DNA of 64,000 nucleotides from Sulfuricella sp. (GTDB lineage Bacteria > Pseudomonadota > Gammaproteobacteria > Burkholderiales > Sulfuricellaceae). Each line of letters opens with the position of its first letter. Position 1 is the stretch's first letter. Under the pieces are notes generated by a model. The model was not told where the DNA came from, did not search any database, and was given only the letters and a program-made list of their open reading frames with translations. The translations under genes were made by a program, and so were the position numbers. This document shows, piece after piece, positions 54,826-64,000 of the stretch. The stretch lies in NCBI GenBank assembly GCA_023266195.1, contig JAHFRP010000005.1, positions 148,910 through 212,909 of the forward strand, read 5' to 3'.

Positions 54826-57320
54826 TGGGGGATGTCGTTCGTTTTGGTGTATCCATAGATGTTGCGGGTGAGCACTTCCAGCGGATTGGAGCCGATCGTG
54901 CTGACGCCGTTCAATTCCAGCTGGAAGAAAATCGAGTTGCTCCGTTCCGAAGTGGCGGTGGCGAAGCTGTGGACCACTGCCCTGAATGCCCAGCATCCCG
55001 CATTGTATTCGACCCCGGCGAGGCTTTCCAGATTTCTGTTGTCCAGGATCGAGTAGTTCCATCGTGCCAGGCCGGTCCAGCGCCCGGCCAGGGGCCACTG
55101 GGCGGAGGTGTCGATCTGCTTGAGGCCGACCGGCGTGGCCACGGTGGCCGGGGTGTAGCGGTAGCCGACATTGAAGGTCTTGCCGGGTGAGGGCAGGTAG
55201 CGGCTGGTCAACGCCAGGCCGCTGGTCTTGCTGAGGTCGGGGTCGTACTGCCACAGGCTGTCCAGCGACAATGCGCGGGTCATTTTTCCGCCCACCGAGA
55301 CCAGGATGTCGGAAAATTTCCGGTCCGGCGGCGTGCCGCCGGGCAAGGTCACCTGGGGGATGGTCAGATAATAGCGCTGCGCCACGGTGCCGCGCAGGCG
55401 CTCGATGCCGCCCTCTTCGAGGAAACGGGAGGTCACGCCCAGCGTGACCTGGTTGGCGTCGCTGATCCGGTCGCCGCCGATGAAGCGATTCTCGCTGAAA
55501 ATCTGCGGCAGGCCGAAGCCGTAGTCGCCCGTGTCGAACAAGGGGATTTGGCTCTGGTCGCGGAACGGCACGCGGAGGTAATACAGGCGAGGTTCCAGCG
55601 TTTGCTGGTAGGCCGAGCCGAACAGGTTGACGCCGCGGTCGAAATACAGGCCGCTGTCGACACTGAAAATCGGCAGGGTGAGGCTGGTGTCGGGCAGCGT
55701 CGTCGAACCTTGGTCGAAGGTGTAGCGCGTGGCGTGCAGGCCGATCTTCGGAGTGATATAGCCATAAACCGGGTTGATCGGCAGGCTGATGCTGGGGTAG
55801 AGAGTCAGGCGCGTGGCGTTGGGCTGCGGAGTGCCGCCGGCCAGTTCGGAATGGGTGAAATTGACCAGTTCGCTGTCGAGAGCCAGATTGACCCCCTGTC
55901 CGCCGAGGCTTCCGCCGATGCCGAGCGGCTTGGCGCCGTTGAGCAGAAATTGCATGCGGCGGTACGGCGTGGTGATCGGCGCGAGCGGGTCTTGCAGGGT
56001 CTGGAAGCTTTGCGAGCGCGCCGAGAAGCTCCAGTTGGCACCGGCGTAGGACAGCAGGCCGTCGCGCAGCAGGTTGGCCTGGGACGTGATGCCGATTTCC
56101 GTGCTCAGGTCGCGGAAGTAATTGTCGTCGGACGCTTTTTCCAGTTTGAGCAGCCCGGCCCAGCCGCCGCCCAGGTTGTGCTGATGCTGCAATGCCACGA
56201 AATCGCGGTTCGTGCCGGCGATCCGGTCGTTGGGCAATATTTCCAGGTTCGCCGTGCCGGAATAAGTCGGCTCCAGGTAGCGGAATTCGTTTTTCAGCTG
56301 CATGCCGCGCTTGGTCATCAGCCGCGGCGTGATGGTGGCATCCATGTCGGGCGCGATATTCCAGTAATAGGGCAGCGACAGCTCCGCGCCGCTATTGCCG
56401 GTGCCGCCGTAGCTGGGACTGAGGAAACCGGACTTGCGTTCGCTGTTGAGGGAGAACGTCATCCATGGCGTATACAGGATCGGCATGCCCTTGAAATCGA
56501 TGTAGGCATTGCGCGCCGTGCCGACCTGGGTGGTGCGGTCGATTTCGAGCTGATTGGCATGGATGAACCAGTCGTCAGAGCCGGCCTGGCAGGTGTTGTA
56601 GCGGACGTCTTCCAGGCGGTACTTGTCGGTGCCTTCGAACAGCAGCATTTTCGCATCGCCGCGGCCAGGCGGCACCTGTTGGTTCATCTGGAATGCCGGC
56701 TGCCGCATGTAGCCTTCGTTTTTTCCCATCTGGAGCTTGAGCTCCGGCCCCTCGACGATGTCGCTGTTTTGGTCGATGCGCACGTTGCCCTGGGCATAGA
56801 GTTCGTCGTCCGGCTTGTCGTAGCGCAGCCGGTCGGCGGTGACGGCCCTGCCCCACTGGCGCAGCTCGGCCTCGCCGACCGCCTCGGTTTCGATGTCCTG
56901 GTGGCCCTGGATCTGCATCGCGCGGATGAAAATCGGCGTGGGTGCCGTGCCGGGCGGCGGATTCACGGTCAATCCCTTGCTCGGCTGGAGGGGCAGGGGT
57001 TCCCTTTGCGTCGTCGGTTCGGAGGGGATTGCCGTGGCGGCAACGCCCCGTTCCGCGGCGACGGCGGGCGGCGAGCTGCCTTGCTGCGGAACGGGTGCTT
57101 CGGCAATGGTGGCCCGCCGGGGTTCGGATGCCGGATTCGCCACCGGCGGCGTTGCGGGCTGGAGCAAAGCCGGGTCGATCTGGAGCTGCGGCAGGTTCAG
57201 CGCGGCCTGCGCTGTGGCGGGGAAAAGGCAGATCAGGGCGAATGCCAGCGGCGTCGGGCGGAAATCGTGGAAGCGGCCGTTCGCGCGGGGGGACGGCGTT
57301 TCCCGGAATGGTTTTTTCAT
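54822..57320 (-). CDS. lptD: LPS-assembly protein LptD
   Basis: Outer-membrane translocon that inserts lipopolysaccharide with LptE. The 832-residue protein has a signal peptide (about 1-39, FPATAQA), a Pro/Ala-rich linker, an LptA-like jellyroll (about 130-260, RLRYDKPDDELYAQGNVRID) and a large beta-barrel (about 270-832). The ATG at 57320 is chosen because it directly precedes the signal peptide. It leads the lptD-surA-pdxA-ksgA operon, divergent from amgK across a gap filled by repeats. Confidence 0.95.
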   Translation of the reverse strand: MKKPFRETPSPRANGRFHDFRPTPLAFALICLFPATAQAALNLPQLQIDPALLQPATPPVANPASEPRRATIAEAPVPQQGSSPPAVAAERGVAATAIPSEPTTQREPLPLQPSKGLTVNPPPGTAPTPIFIRAMQIQGHQDIETEAVGEAELRQWGRAVTADRLRYDKPDDELYAQGNVRIDQNSDIVEGPELKLQMGKNEGYMRQPAFQMNQQVPPGRGDAKMLLFEGTDKYRLEDVRYNTCQAGSDDWFIHANQLEIDRTTQVGTARNAYIDFKGMPILYTPWMTFSLNSERKSGFLSPSYGGTGNSGAELSLPYYWNIAPDMDATITPRLMTKRGMQLKNEFRYLEPTYSGTANLEILPNDRIAGTNRDFVALQHQHNLGGGWAGLLKLEKASDDNYFRDLSTEIGITSQANLLRDGLLSYAGANWSFSARSQSFQTLQDPLAPITTPYRRMQFLLNGAKPLGIGGSLGGQGVNLALDSELVNFTHSELAGGTPQPNATRLTLYPSISLPINPVYGYITPKIGLHATRYTFDQGSTTLPDTSLTLPIFSVDSGLYFDRGVNLFGSAYQQTLEPRLYYLRVPFRDQSQIPLFDTGDYGFGLPQIFSENRFIGGDRISDANQVTLGVTSRFLEEGGIERLRGTVAQRYYLTIPQVTLPGGTPPDRKFSDILVSVGGKMTRALSLDSLWQYDPDLSKTSGLALTSRYLPSPGKTFNVGYRYTPATVATPVGLKQIDTSAQWPLAGRWTGLARWNYSILDNRNLESLAGVEYNAGCWAFRAVVHSFATATSERSNSIFFQLELNGVSTIGSNPLEVLTRNIYGYTKTNDIPQ

Positions 57321-57442
57321 GTTATAGATACGGCAACGGCCTCGCCCGACGGCCAAAGGCGCGGGTCGAGGCCATATTGTGCGTTCGTTGTTATATCGAT
57401 GATAAAATCGCACAAATTGGCTTTTTGCGCAATGCGAGATTG

Positions 57443-57876
57443 AGAGCCTGTTCCGGTAGATTTCATACCCCGCGTTGCGTCCGGAAAGCGATGGATGCTA
57501 GGAGCCTGCCGGACTTGAAGAATCGAAGCGAAAATTCGGCTGGGCGAGGACAGATTTTGCCGGTTTTGCAGGTCAATAGTCATTCTATTGACCAAGAAAG
57601 CGGCGAAATATGGATCGGCCAGGCGGATTTGCAGCCGATTTCCTTTAAGTCCGACAGGCTCCTAGGCGCAAGGCGCGGCCAATGGTTGTTCCATTGGCAA
57701 GCCTTGCAACAACGCAGACGCGCTTTCCGGGCGCAACCCGGAGGGCCGGCTCGCCGTGGGGCGCATTGCGGTGTTGCGCTTCCCTTGTTTAGAATGACTA
57801 AACGGCGGCTCGCGCGCCTAGCACTGCGCCCCACGGCGAACCGGCGCGGGGTATGAAATTTACTGGAATAGGCTCT
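57443..57876. mobile_element. 434-bp TIR-bounded element between lptD and amgK, carrying MITE copy B
   Basis: The 32-bp ends (AGAGCCTGTTCC...TTTCATACCCCGCG and its complement at 57845-57876) match at 29 of 32 bases. The interior holds the 168-bp MITE (57498-57665) plus further inverted repeats: GCCAATGG/CCATTGGC and CTCGCCGTGGGGCGCA/TGCGCCCCACGGCGA. Without the nested MITE it would be about 266 bp. The right end stops 2 bp before the amgK ATG and supplies its leader (GGAATAGG). The remaining 57321-57442 is AT-richer and probably holds the lptD promoter. Confidence 0.8.
57498..57665. mobile_element. 168-bp MITE-like element, copy B
   Basis: Same length and CTAG ends as copy A, with 5 substitutions in 168 bp. 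One lies in the hairpin loop and one in the left terminal repeat. It is nested inside the 434-bp element. Confidence 0.88.
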
Positions 57877-57878
57877 AA

Positions 57879-58877
57879 ATGGATCGCCTTGAATTACTTG
57901 AAAACTGGTTGAAGCGGCAGCTCCCCGGCGCCGCTTATTCGGTCGCGCCGGCCTCGGCGGATGCCAGCTTCCGCCGCTATTTCCGGGTCGGCTTGCCGGA
58001 CCGTTCGCTGATCGTGATGGATGCGCCGCCCGAACACGAGGATTGCCGCCCGTTCATCCATGTGGCTGAGCTGTTCCGCGCCGCCGGCGCGAACGTGCCG
58101 CAGATATTGGCGCAGGACTTGGCGCAGGGCTTCCTGCTGCTTTCCGACCTGGGCAGCACCACTTACCTGGAGGCGATCAGCGAGGACGACGCGGTGGCGG
58201 ACCAGCTCTATCGCGCCGCGGGGGAAGCCCTGATCGACATTCAGCTCGCCAGCCGGCCCGGCGTTCTGCCGGATTACGACGAAGCGCTGTTGACGCGCGA
58301 GCTGCGGCTGTTCCCGGACTGGTACGTGGGCAAGCATTTGCAGACCGCGCTGACCAGTGCCCAGGCCGAGGCCATGAATGCCGCGTTCGACCTGATCCTG
58401 CGCAATAATTTGGCGCAGCCCAAAGTCTTCGTGCATCGGGACTACCACTCGCGCAACCTGATGGTGACCGAACCCGGCCCGGGCATCCTGGATTTCCAGG
58501 ACGCGGTGTACGGGCCGGTGACCTACGACCTGGCTTCCCTGTTGAAGGACGCCTATATTCACTGGGACGAAGAGCGGGTGCTGGACTGGCTGATCCGCTA
58601 CTGGGAAAAGGCGAAGAAGGCCGGCCTGCCGGTGGCGGGTGACTTCGCGGCGTTCTACCGCGATTTCGAGTGGATGGGCGCGCAGCGCCACATCAAGGTG
58701 CTGGGCATCTTCGCCCGGCTCTGCCACCGCGACGGCAAGGACGGCTACCTGAAGGACATGCCGTTGGTGATGGCTTACTTGCGCAAGACCTGCGAGCGCT
58801 ACGGCGAACTGCATCCGCTGCTCAAGCTGCTGGACGATCTTGAAAACCGTCAGGCGGCGGTGGGCTTCACGTTTTGA
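57879..58877 (+). CDS. amgK: N-acetylmuramate/N-acetylglucosamine kinase AmgK
   Basis: Phosphorylates the anomeric carbon of MurNAc or GlcNAc in the peptidoglycan recycling shortcut that bypasses de novo UDP-MurNAc synthesis (known from Pseudomonas). The 332-residue aminoglycoside-phosphotransferase-like kinase has the catalytic loop HRDYHSRNLM (about 186-195) and metal motif ILDFQDA (about 205-211). The next gene is its pathway partner murU. The leader is the end of a TIR-bounded repeat. Confidence 0.92.
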   Translation: MDRLELLENWLKRQLPGAAYSVAPASADASFRRYFRVGLPDRSLIVMDAPPEHEDCRPFIHVAELFRAAGANVPQILAQDLAQGFLLLSDLGSTTYLEAISEDDAVADQLYRAAGEALIDIQLASRPGVLPDYDEALLTRELRLFPDWYVGKHLQTALTSAQAEAMNAAFDLILRNNLAQPKVFVHRDYHSRNLMVTEPGPGILDFQDAVYGPVTYDLASLLKDAYIHWDEERVLDWLIRYWEKAKKAGLPVAGDFAAFYRDFEWMGAQRHIKVLGIFARLCHRDGKDGYLKDMPLVMAYLRKTCERYGELHPLLKLLDDLENRQAAVGFTF

Positions 58878-58887
58878 ATCGTTCATT

Positions 58888-61005
<2,118 letters not shown>

Positions 61006-61009
<4 letters not shown>

Positions 61010-62190
61010 GCGGCGAATTCGACGTGATCGTCGTCGGTGCCGGGCTGGTCGGGGCGGCCTTCGCCCTGGCGATGAAGGACAGCGGCTTGAAGCTGGCCCT
61101 GGTCGAAAGCGCCGAACCGCCCGAGCCGTCGGCCGAATGGACCAGCCGGGTGTACGCCATCAGCCCCGGCAGCGTGGAATTTTTGAGCGAAATCGGCGTC
61201 TGGCAGCAGTTCGACGCCGCCCGCGTCGCGCCGGTGCGGGCGATGCATATCCGCGGCGACGACGGCAAGGCTTCCCTGGAATTCGACGCCGGCCAGGCCC
61301 ATCTGGACGAGCTGGCGGTGATCGCCGAGGCGCGCTGGATGCAGCACGGCCTGTGGCAGGCGCTACGGCGGCAGGAAAACCTCGAACTGTTTTGTCCGGC
61401 GCGTTGCGCGAACCTCGGGCTGCGGGAAGACGGCGCGGTGCTTCGCCTCGAAGATGGCCGCGAACTGCGCGCGCCGTTGATTGTCGGCGCGGACGGGCGC
61501 GAATCCTGGGTGCGCCGGCAGGCGGGAATGGACGCCGAAGCGGCGTCCTACCGCCAGATGGGCGTGATCGCCAATTTCGAAACCGCGCTGCCCCACGGCG
61601 GCGCGGCCTGGGAATGGTTCCGGGGCGACGGCGTGCTGGCCTTTCTGCCGCTGCCGGGCAACCGGATCTCGATCGTATGGACGGCGTTCGAGGAACATGC
61701 CGCCGAACTTTTGGCTCTAACGCCGGAAGCGTTCTGCCGCCAGGTGGCGGAGGCAAGCGGCAACGCCCTAGGCGAACTCCGCTTGCTCAACCGGCCTGCC
61801 GCTTTTCCGCTGCGGGTACTGCATCTGGAGCACCTGGTACAGGCGCGGGTGGCCTTGATCGGCGATGCCGCTCACAACGTCCACCCGCTCGCCGGGCAGG
61901 GCGTGAACCTGGGCTTCCAGGACGCCGCGGAGCTGGCCGGCATCCTGAAGAATCGCGGCCCGCAACCGGATTGCGGCGACTATTTCCTGCTGCGCCGCTA
62001 CGAGCGGGCGCGCAAGGCTGATATCCTGGCGATGCAATTGGTCACCGACGGCCTGCAGAAGCTGTTCAACAATCGCGCCCCCGCGCTGAAACTGGCGCGC
62101 AACCTCGGTCTTTCCCTGGCCGGCAGCTTGCCCATGCTGAAAAATGGGTTGATCAGGCACGCGGTGGGGAAGAAGTTTGCCGCCTCTTAA
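61006..62190 (+). CDS. ubiH: UbiH/UbiF-family FAD-dependent ubiquinone hydroxylase
   Basis: Flavin monooxygenase of ubiquinone ring hydroxylation. The 394-residue protein has the dinucleotide fold VVGAGLVGAAFALAM (about 9-23), the mid-protein IVGADGRESWVR and the C-terminal GDAAHNVHPLAGQGVNLGFQ. The family cannot be split into UbiH, UbiF, UbiL or UbiM by eye; the pepP linkage favours UbiH. It overlaps pepP by ATGA. Confidence 0.88.
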
Positions 62191-62260
62191 TTAACGTGAA
62201 CTCGCGAAGCGAGCCCTCGTCCCCCTCGCCCGCTTGCGGGAGAGGGCTAGGGGAGAGGGA
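62191..62260 (+). repeat. CCCTCTCCCC-family palindromic repeat, copy 2
   Basis: Directly follows the ubiH stop, with the same sequence and orientation as the copy after ybeY (39767-39833), including ACTCGCGAAGCGAGCCCTCG. Confidence 0.85.
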
Positions 62261-62289
62261 AACGATCATGGCGAATCGCCATGATCGTT
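62261..62289. repeat. Near-perfect palindrome AACGATCATGGCGA
   Basis: 14-bp arms separated by a single base, directly after the repeat and 58 bp before dsbC. No T-run follows, so it is more likely a repeat or operator than a terminator. Confidence 0.65.
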
Positions 62290-62347
62290 AGTGTTTGGTA
62301 TTTGACGACTGACCAATCAACCGAATTTTTACTCTGAAGGAAATAAA

Positions 62348-63085
62348 ATGCGCTCAAAACTGATGGTCTGCCTGCTGTCGGCCTTTTTCATCGCGGGCTG
62401 CGCCCAGGCCGACCCGAATGCCGGCGCCGGCGAAGCGGCGGTGAAAAAGGCCGTCCAGGCCAAGTTTTCCGGCATCCAGATCAACAGCCTGAAAAAAACG
62501 GCCTACGACGGCCTGTATGAAGTCGTCGTCGATGGCAACCAGGTGATCTACACCGACAAGAACGCCAACTACCTGCTGGTGGGCAACCTGATCGACGCCA
62601 AGACCCAGCGCAATATCACCGAAGAACGGATGCGCGACCTGATGCGGGTGAAGTTCGATACTCTGCCGTTCGAGTCGGCGATCAAGCAGGTAAAAGGCAA
62701 CGGCAGCCGCAAGCTGGCGGTGTTCTCCGACCCGGATTGCCCTTTTTGCAAGCGCCTGGACGCGGAGCTGGAAAAGATCACCGACGTGACCATCTACACC
62801 TTCCTCTACCCGATCGCCAGCCTCCATCCGCAGGCCACCGAACGCGCCAAGGCGGTATGGTGCGCGGCGGACCGCAACAAGGCATGGGACGACCTGATCA
62901 AGAAAGGCGTCATGCCGTCGAACGGCACCAACTGCGACAATCCGGTGGCGAAGCTCAACGAGTTGGGCAACAAGCTCAAGGTGAGCGGCACGCCCACCTT
63001 GATTTTCGCCGACGGGATGCGGGTGCCCGGCATGGTGCCGGCGGCGCACCTGGAAAAAATGCTCAACGGCGAGCGCGCGCAGTGA
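62348..63085 (+). CDS. dsbC: DsbC-family thiol:disulfide interchange protein, probable lipoprotein
   Basis: A 245-residue periplasmic disulfide isomerase/thioredoxin-fold protein. N-terminal dimerisation domain (about 25-85), linker, then thioredoxin domain with active site CPFC (131-134) rather than the CGYC of E. coli, cis-Pro loop SGTPTLIF, and a second Cys pair (about 172 and 196). The signal sequence ends FIAGC, a good lipobox (Cys18), so it is probably membrane-anchored. It overlaps the methyltransferase gene by GTGA. Confidence 0.88.
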   Translation: MRSKLMVCLLSAFFIAGCAQADPNAGAGEAAVKKAVQAKFSGIQINSLKKTAYDGLYEVVVDGNQVIYTDKNANYLLVGNLIDAKTQRNITEERMRDLMRVKFDTLPFESAIKQVKGNGSRKLAVFSDPDCPFCKRLDAELEKITDVTIYTFLYPIASLHPQATERAKAVWCAADRNKAWDDLIKKGVMPSNGTNCDNPVAKLNELGNKLKVSGTPTLIFADGMRVPGMVPAAHLEKMLNGERAQ

Positions 63086-63696
63086 AGGAATTCTGGAACC
63101 AGCGCTACGGCGGCGATTCCTTCTTCTACGGCACGGAACCCAACGCCTTCCTCGTTTCCCAGGCACAGCGGCTCAAGCCCGGCCAGCGAGTCTTGGCCGT
63201 GGCGGACGGCGAAGGCCGCAACAGCGTCTGGCTGGCGCGGCAGGGGCTGGACGTGACGGCGGTGGATTTTTCCCCGGTGGCGGTGGAAAAGGCGCGCCGC
63301 CTCGCCGCGCGGCAAGGCGTGGCGGTGGACCACCAGGTCGGCGATCTGTTCGCCTGGCAGTGGAGCGAGAACCGCTATGACGCGGTCGTCGCGATTTTCA
63401 TCCAGTTCGTCGCGCCCGCCGAGCGCCGTATCCTCAACGGCCTGATGCTGAAGGCATTGAAGCCCGGCGGGCTGCTGCTTCTCCAGGGGTACCGGCCCAA
63501 GCAGCTGGAATACAAAACCGGTGGGCCTTCCAGCGTGGAAAACCTGTACGGGGAAGAAACCCTGCGCGAAGAATTTGCCGATCTGGAAATCCTCCATCTG
63601 CGCGAACACGACGACCCGATCCGCGAGGGCGACGGCCATAGCGGCCTGTCGGCGCTGGTGGACATGGTGGCGAGGAAGAAAACGATAGACCGGTAG
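63082..63696 (+). CDS. Class I SAM-dependent methyltransferase (TehB-like)
   Basis: A 204-residue Rossmann methyltransferase: FWNQRYGGDSFFYGTEPNAF start, motif I VLAVADGEGRNSVWLA, DVTAVDFSPVAVEKA (motif II) and LKALKPGGLLLLQGY (post-motif). It resembles the tellurite-resistance/thiol-methyltransferase group; the substrate is not known. The GTG start overlaps the dsbC stop by 4 bases, so the two are coupled. Confidence 0.87.
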   Translation: MKEFWNQRYGGDSFFYGTEPNAFLVSQAQRLKPGQRVLAVADGEGRNSVWLARQGLDVTAVDFSPVAVEKARRLAARQGVAVDHQVGDLFAWQWSENRYDAVVAIFIQFVAPAERRILNGLMLKALKPGGLLLLQGYRPKQLEYKTGGPSSVENLYGEETLREEFADLEILHLREHDDPIREGDGHSGLSALVDMVARKKTIDR

Positions 63697-63709
63697 ATTC
63701 CTCACGCGG

Positions 63710-63884
63710 CTAGTCGTCAGTCAATATGAAACAAAGGTATTCCCCCCTTTGAAAAGGGGGGGTAGGGGGGATTTGACAGCGCCACCGATAGCTACCACCG
63801 TTAAATCCCCCTCAATCCCCCTTTTTCAAAGGGGAGGCGGTCAGCCGTGCCGCATCCTGGTAATTCAACGTGACTGACTACTAG
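63710..63884. repeat. 175-bp element with CTAGT-GTCAGTCA ends and inner CCCCC/GGGGG palindrome
   Basis: CTAGTCGTCAGTCA (63710-63723) pairs with TGACTGACTACTAG (63871-63884) at 13 of 14 bases. Inside are CCCCCCTTTGAAAAGGGGGG...GGATTT and AAATCCCCCTC...TTTCAAAGGGGAGG arms, a repeat type found in many genomes. No ORF. Confidence 0.75.
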
Positions 63885-63904
63885 TAGTTCGTTCCATTAA
63901 TATA

Positions 63905-63933
63905 TTTACAAACATGCCGTTTATTGCCATGAT
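63905..63933 (+). promoter_or_regulatory. Candidate promoter before the edge gene
   Basis: TTTACA (63905-63910), 17-bp spacer, CATGAT (63928-63933), 29 bp before the ATG at 63962. Confidence 0.35.
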
Positions 63934-63961
63934 CCTCATACCATACGACTTGGAGATGATC

Positions 63962-64000
63962 ATGGGGCGGACAAGTGGGCGAGCGGCGCTGGTGCTGACA
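63962..64000 (+). CDS. Start of a gene cut by the window end
   Basis: Thirteen codons (MGRTSGRAALVLT) are open to the end of the window, preceded by TTGGAG at a good ribosome-site distance. Too short to identify. Confidence 0.4.
   Translation, partial: MGRTSGRAALVLT

Overview
The window is GC-rich (about 60%) bacterial chromosome. Gene order and protein sequences point to a betaproteobacterium, probably of the Nitrosomonadales / Sulfuricella-Gallionella type. The supporting blocks are ftsY-ftsE-ftsX, rsmD-coaD-ferredoxin, TPR lipoprotein-lolB-ispE-tRNA-Gln-prs-rplY-pth-ychF, miaB-phoH-ybeY-corC-lnt, glyQ-glyS-gmhB-plsC, ksgA-pdxA-surA-lptD divergent from amgK-murU, and pepP-ubiH. This placement rests on recognised gene order and was not tested by a search. 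No rRNA, CRISPR array, complete insertion sequence, prophage or integrase gene was seen.

Layout. 0-3 kb: a c-di-GMP-I (GEMM) riboswitch on the minus strand at the left edge, then ftsX, ftsE and ftsY (minus). 2.9-6.9 kb: an M16 peptidase pair, rsmD, coaD and a 2[4Fe-4S] ferredoxin (plus), closed by a strong terminator. 7-18 kb (minus): a dynamin-like GTPase, mutM, a large SNF2 ATPase and a four-gene Gld-type ABC cassette. 18-24 kb (plus): outer-membrane lipoprotein sorting, isoprenoid and translation genes with tRNA-Gln. 24-28.5 kb: an HDOD protein and a large PAS/GGDEF/EAL protein. 28.8-31.4 kb: ychF and relics of a type I restriction locus. 31.4-36.4 kb: an accessory signalling and envelope block (FIST protein, orphan histidine kinase, TPR/beta-barrel protein, FecR-domain protein). 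36.5-50.5 kb: tRNA-Met, miaB-phoH-ybeY-corC, lnt, glyQS, gmhB, plsC and small genes. 50.5-51.5 kb: a gene-free repeat region. 51.5-57.3 kb (minus): lptD-surA-pdxA-ksgA. 57.9-63.7 kb (plus): amgK-murU-pepP-ubiH, dsbC and a methyltransferase.

Most genes are compact operons joined by 4-base ATGA or GTGA overlaps. Envelope biogenesis dominates: LolB, LptD, SurA, Lnt, DsbC, GmhB, PlsC, AmgK/MurU and FtsEX.

The least ordinary layer is non-coding. The window is heavily seeded with short palindromic or TIR-bounded elements. These are a 168-bp MITE-like element in two nearly identical copies plus one solo end, a 177-bp element with perfect 20-bp ends between the SNF2 gene and mutM, a 434-bp element carrying one of the MITEs inside it between lptD and amgK, a roughly 620-bp nested palindrome, and a CCCTCTCCCC-type repeat. 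That last repeat sits in frame inside two essential-type envelope genes, lnt and the signal-peptide region of surA. There is also a tandem duplication that copied the start of gmhB, and an inverted partial copy of ychF placed just upstream of ychF. I did not find a convincing new multi-gene system. The repeat invasions of operons and coding regions, and the riboswitch, are the observations most worth following.
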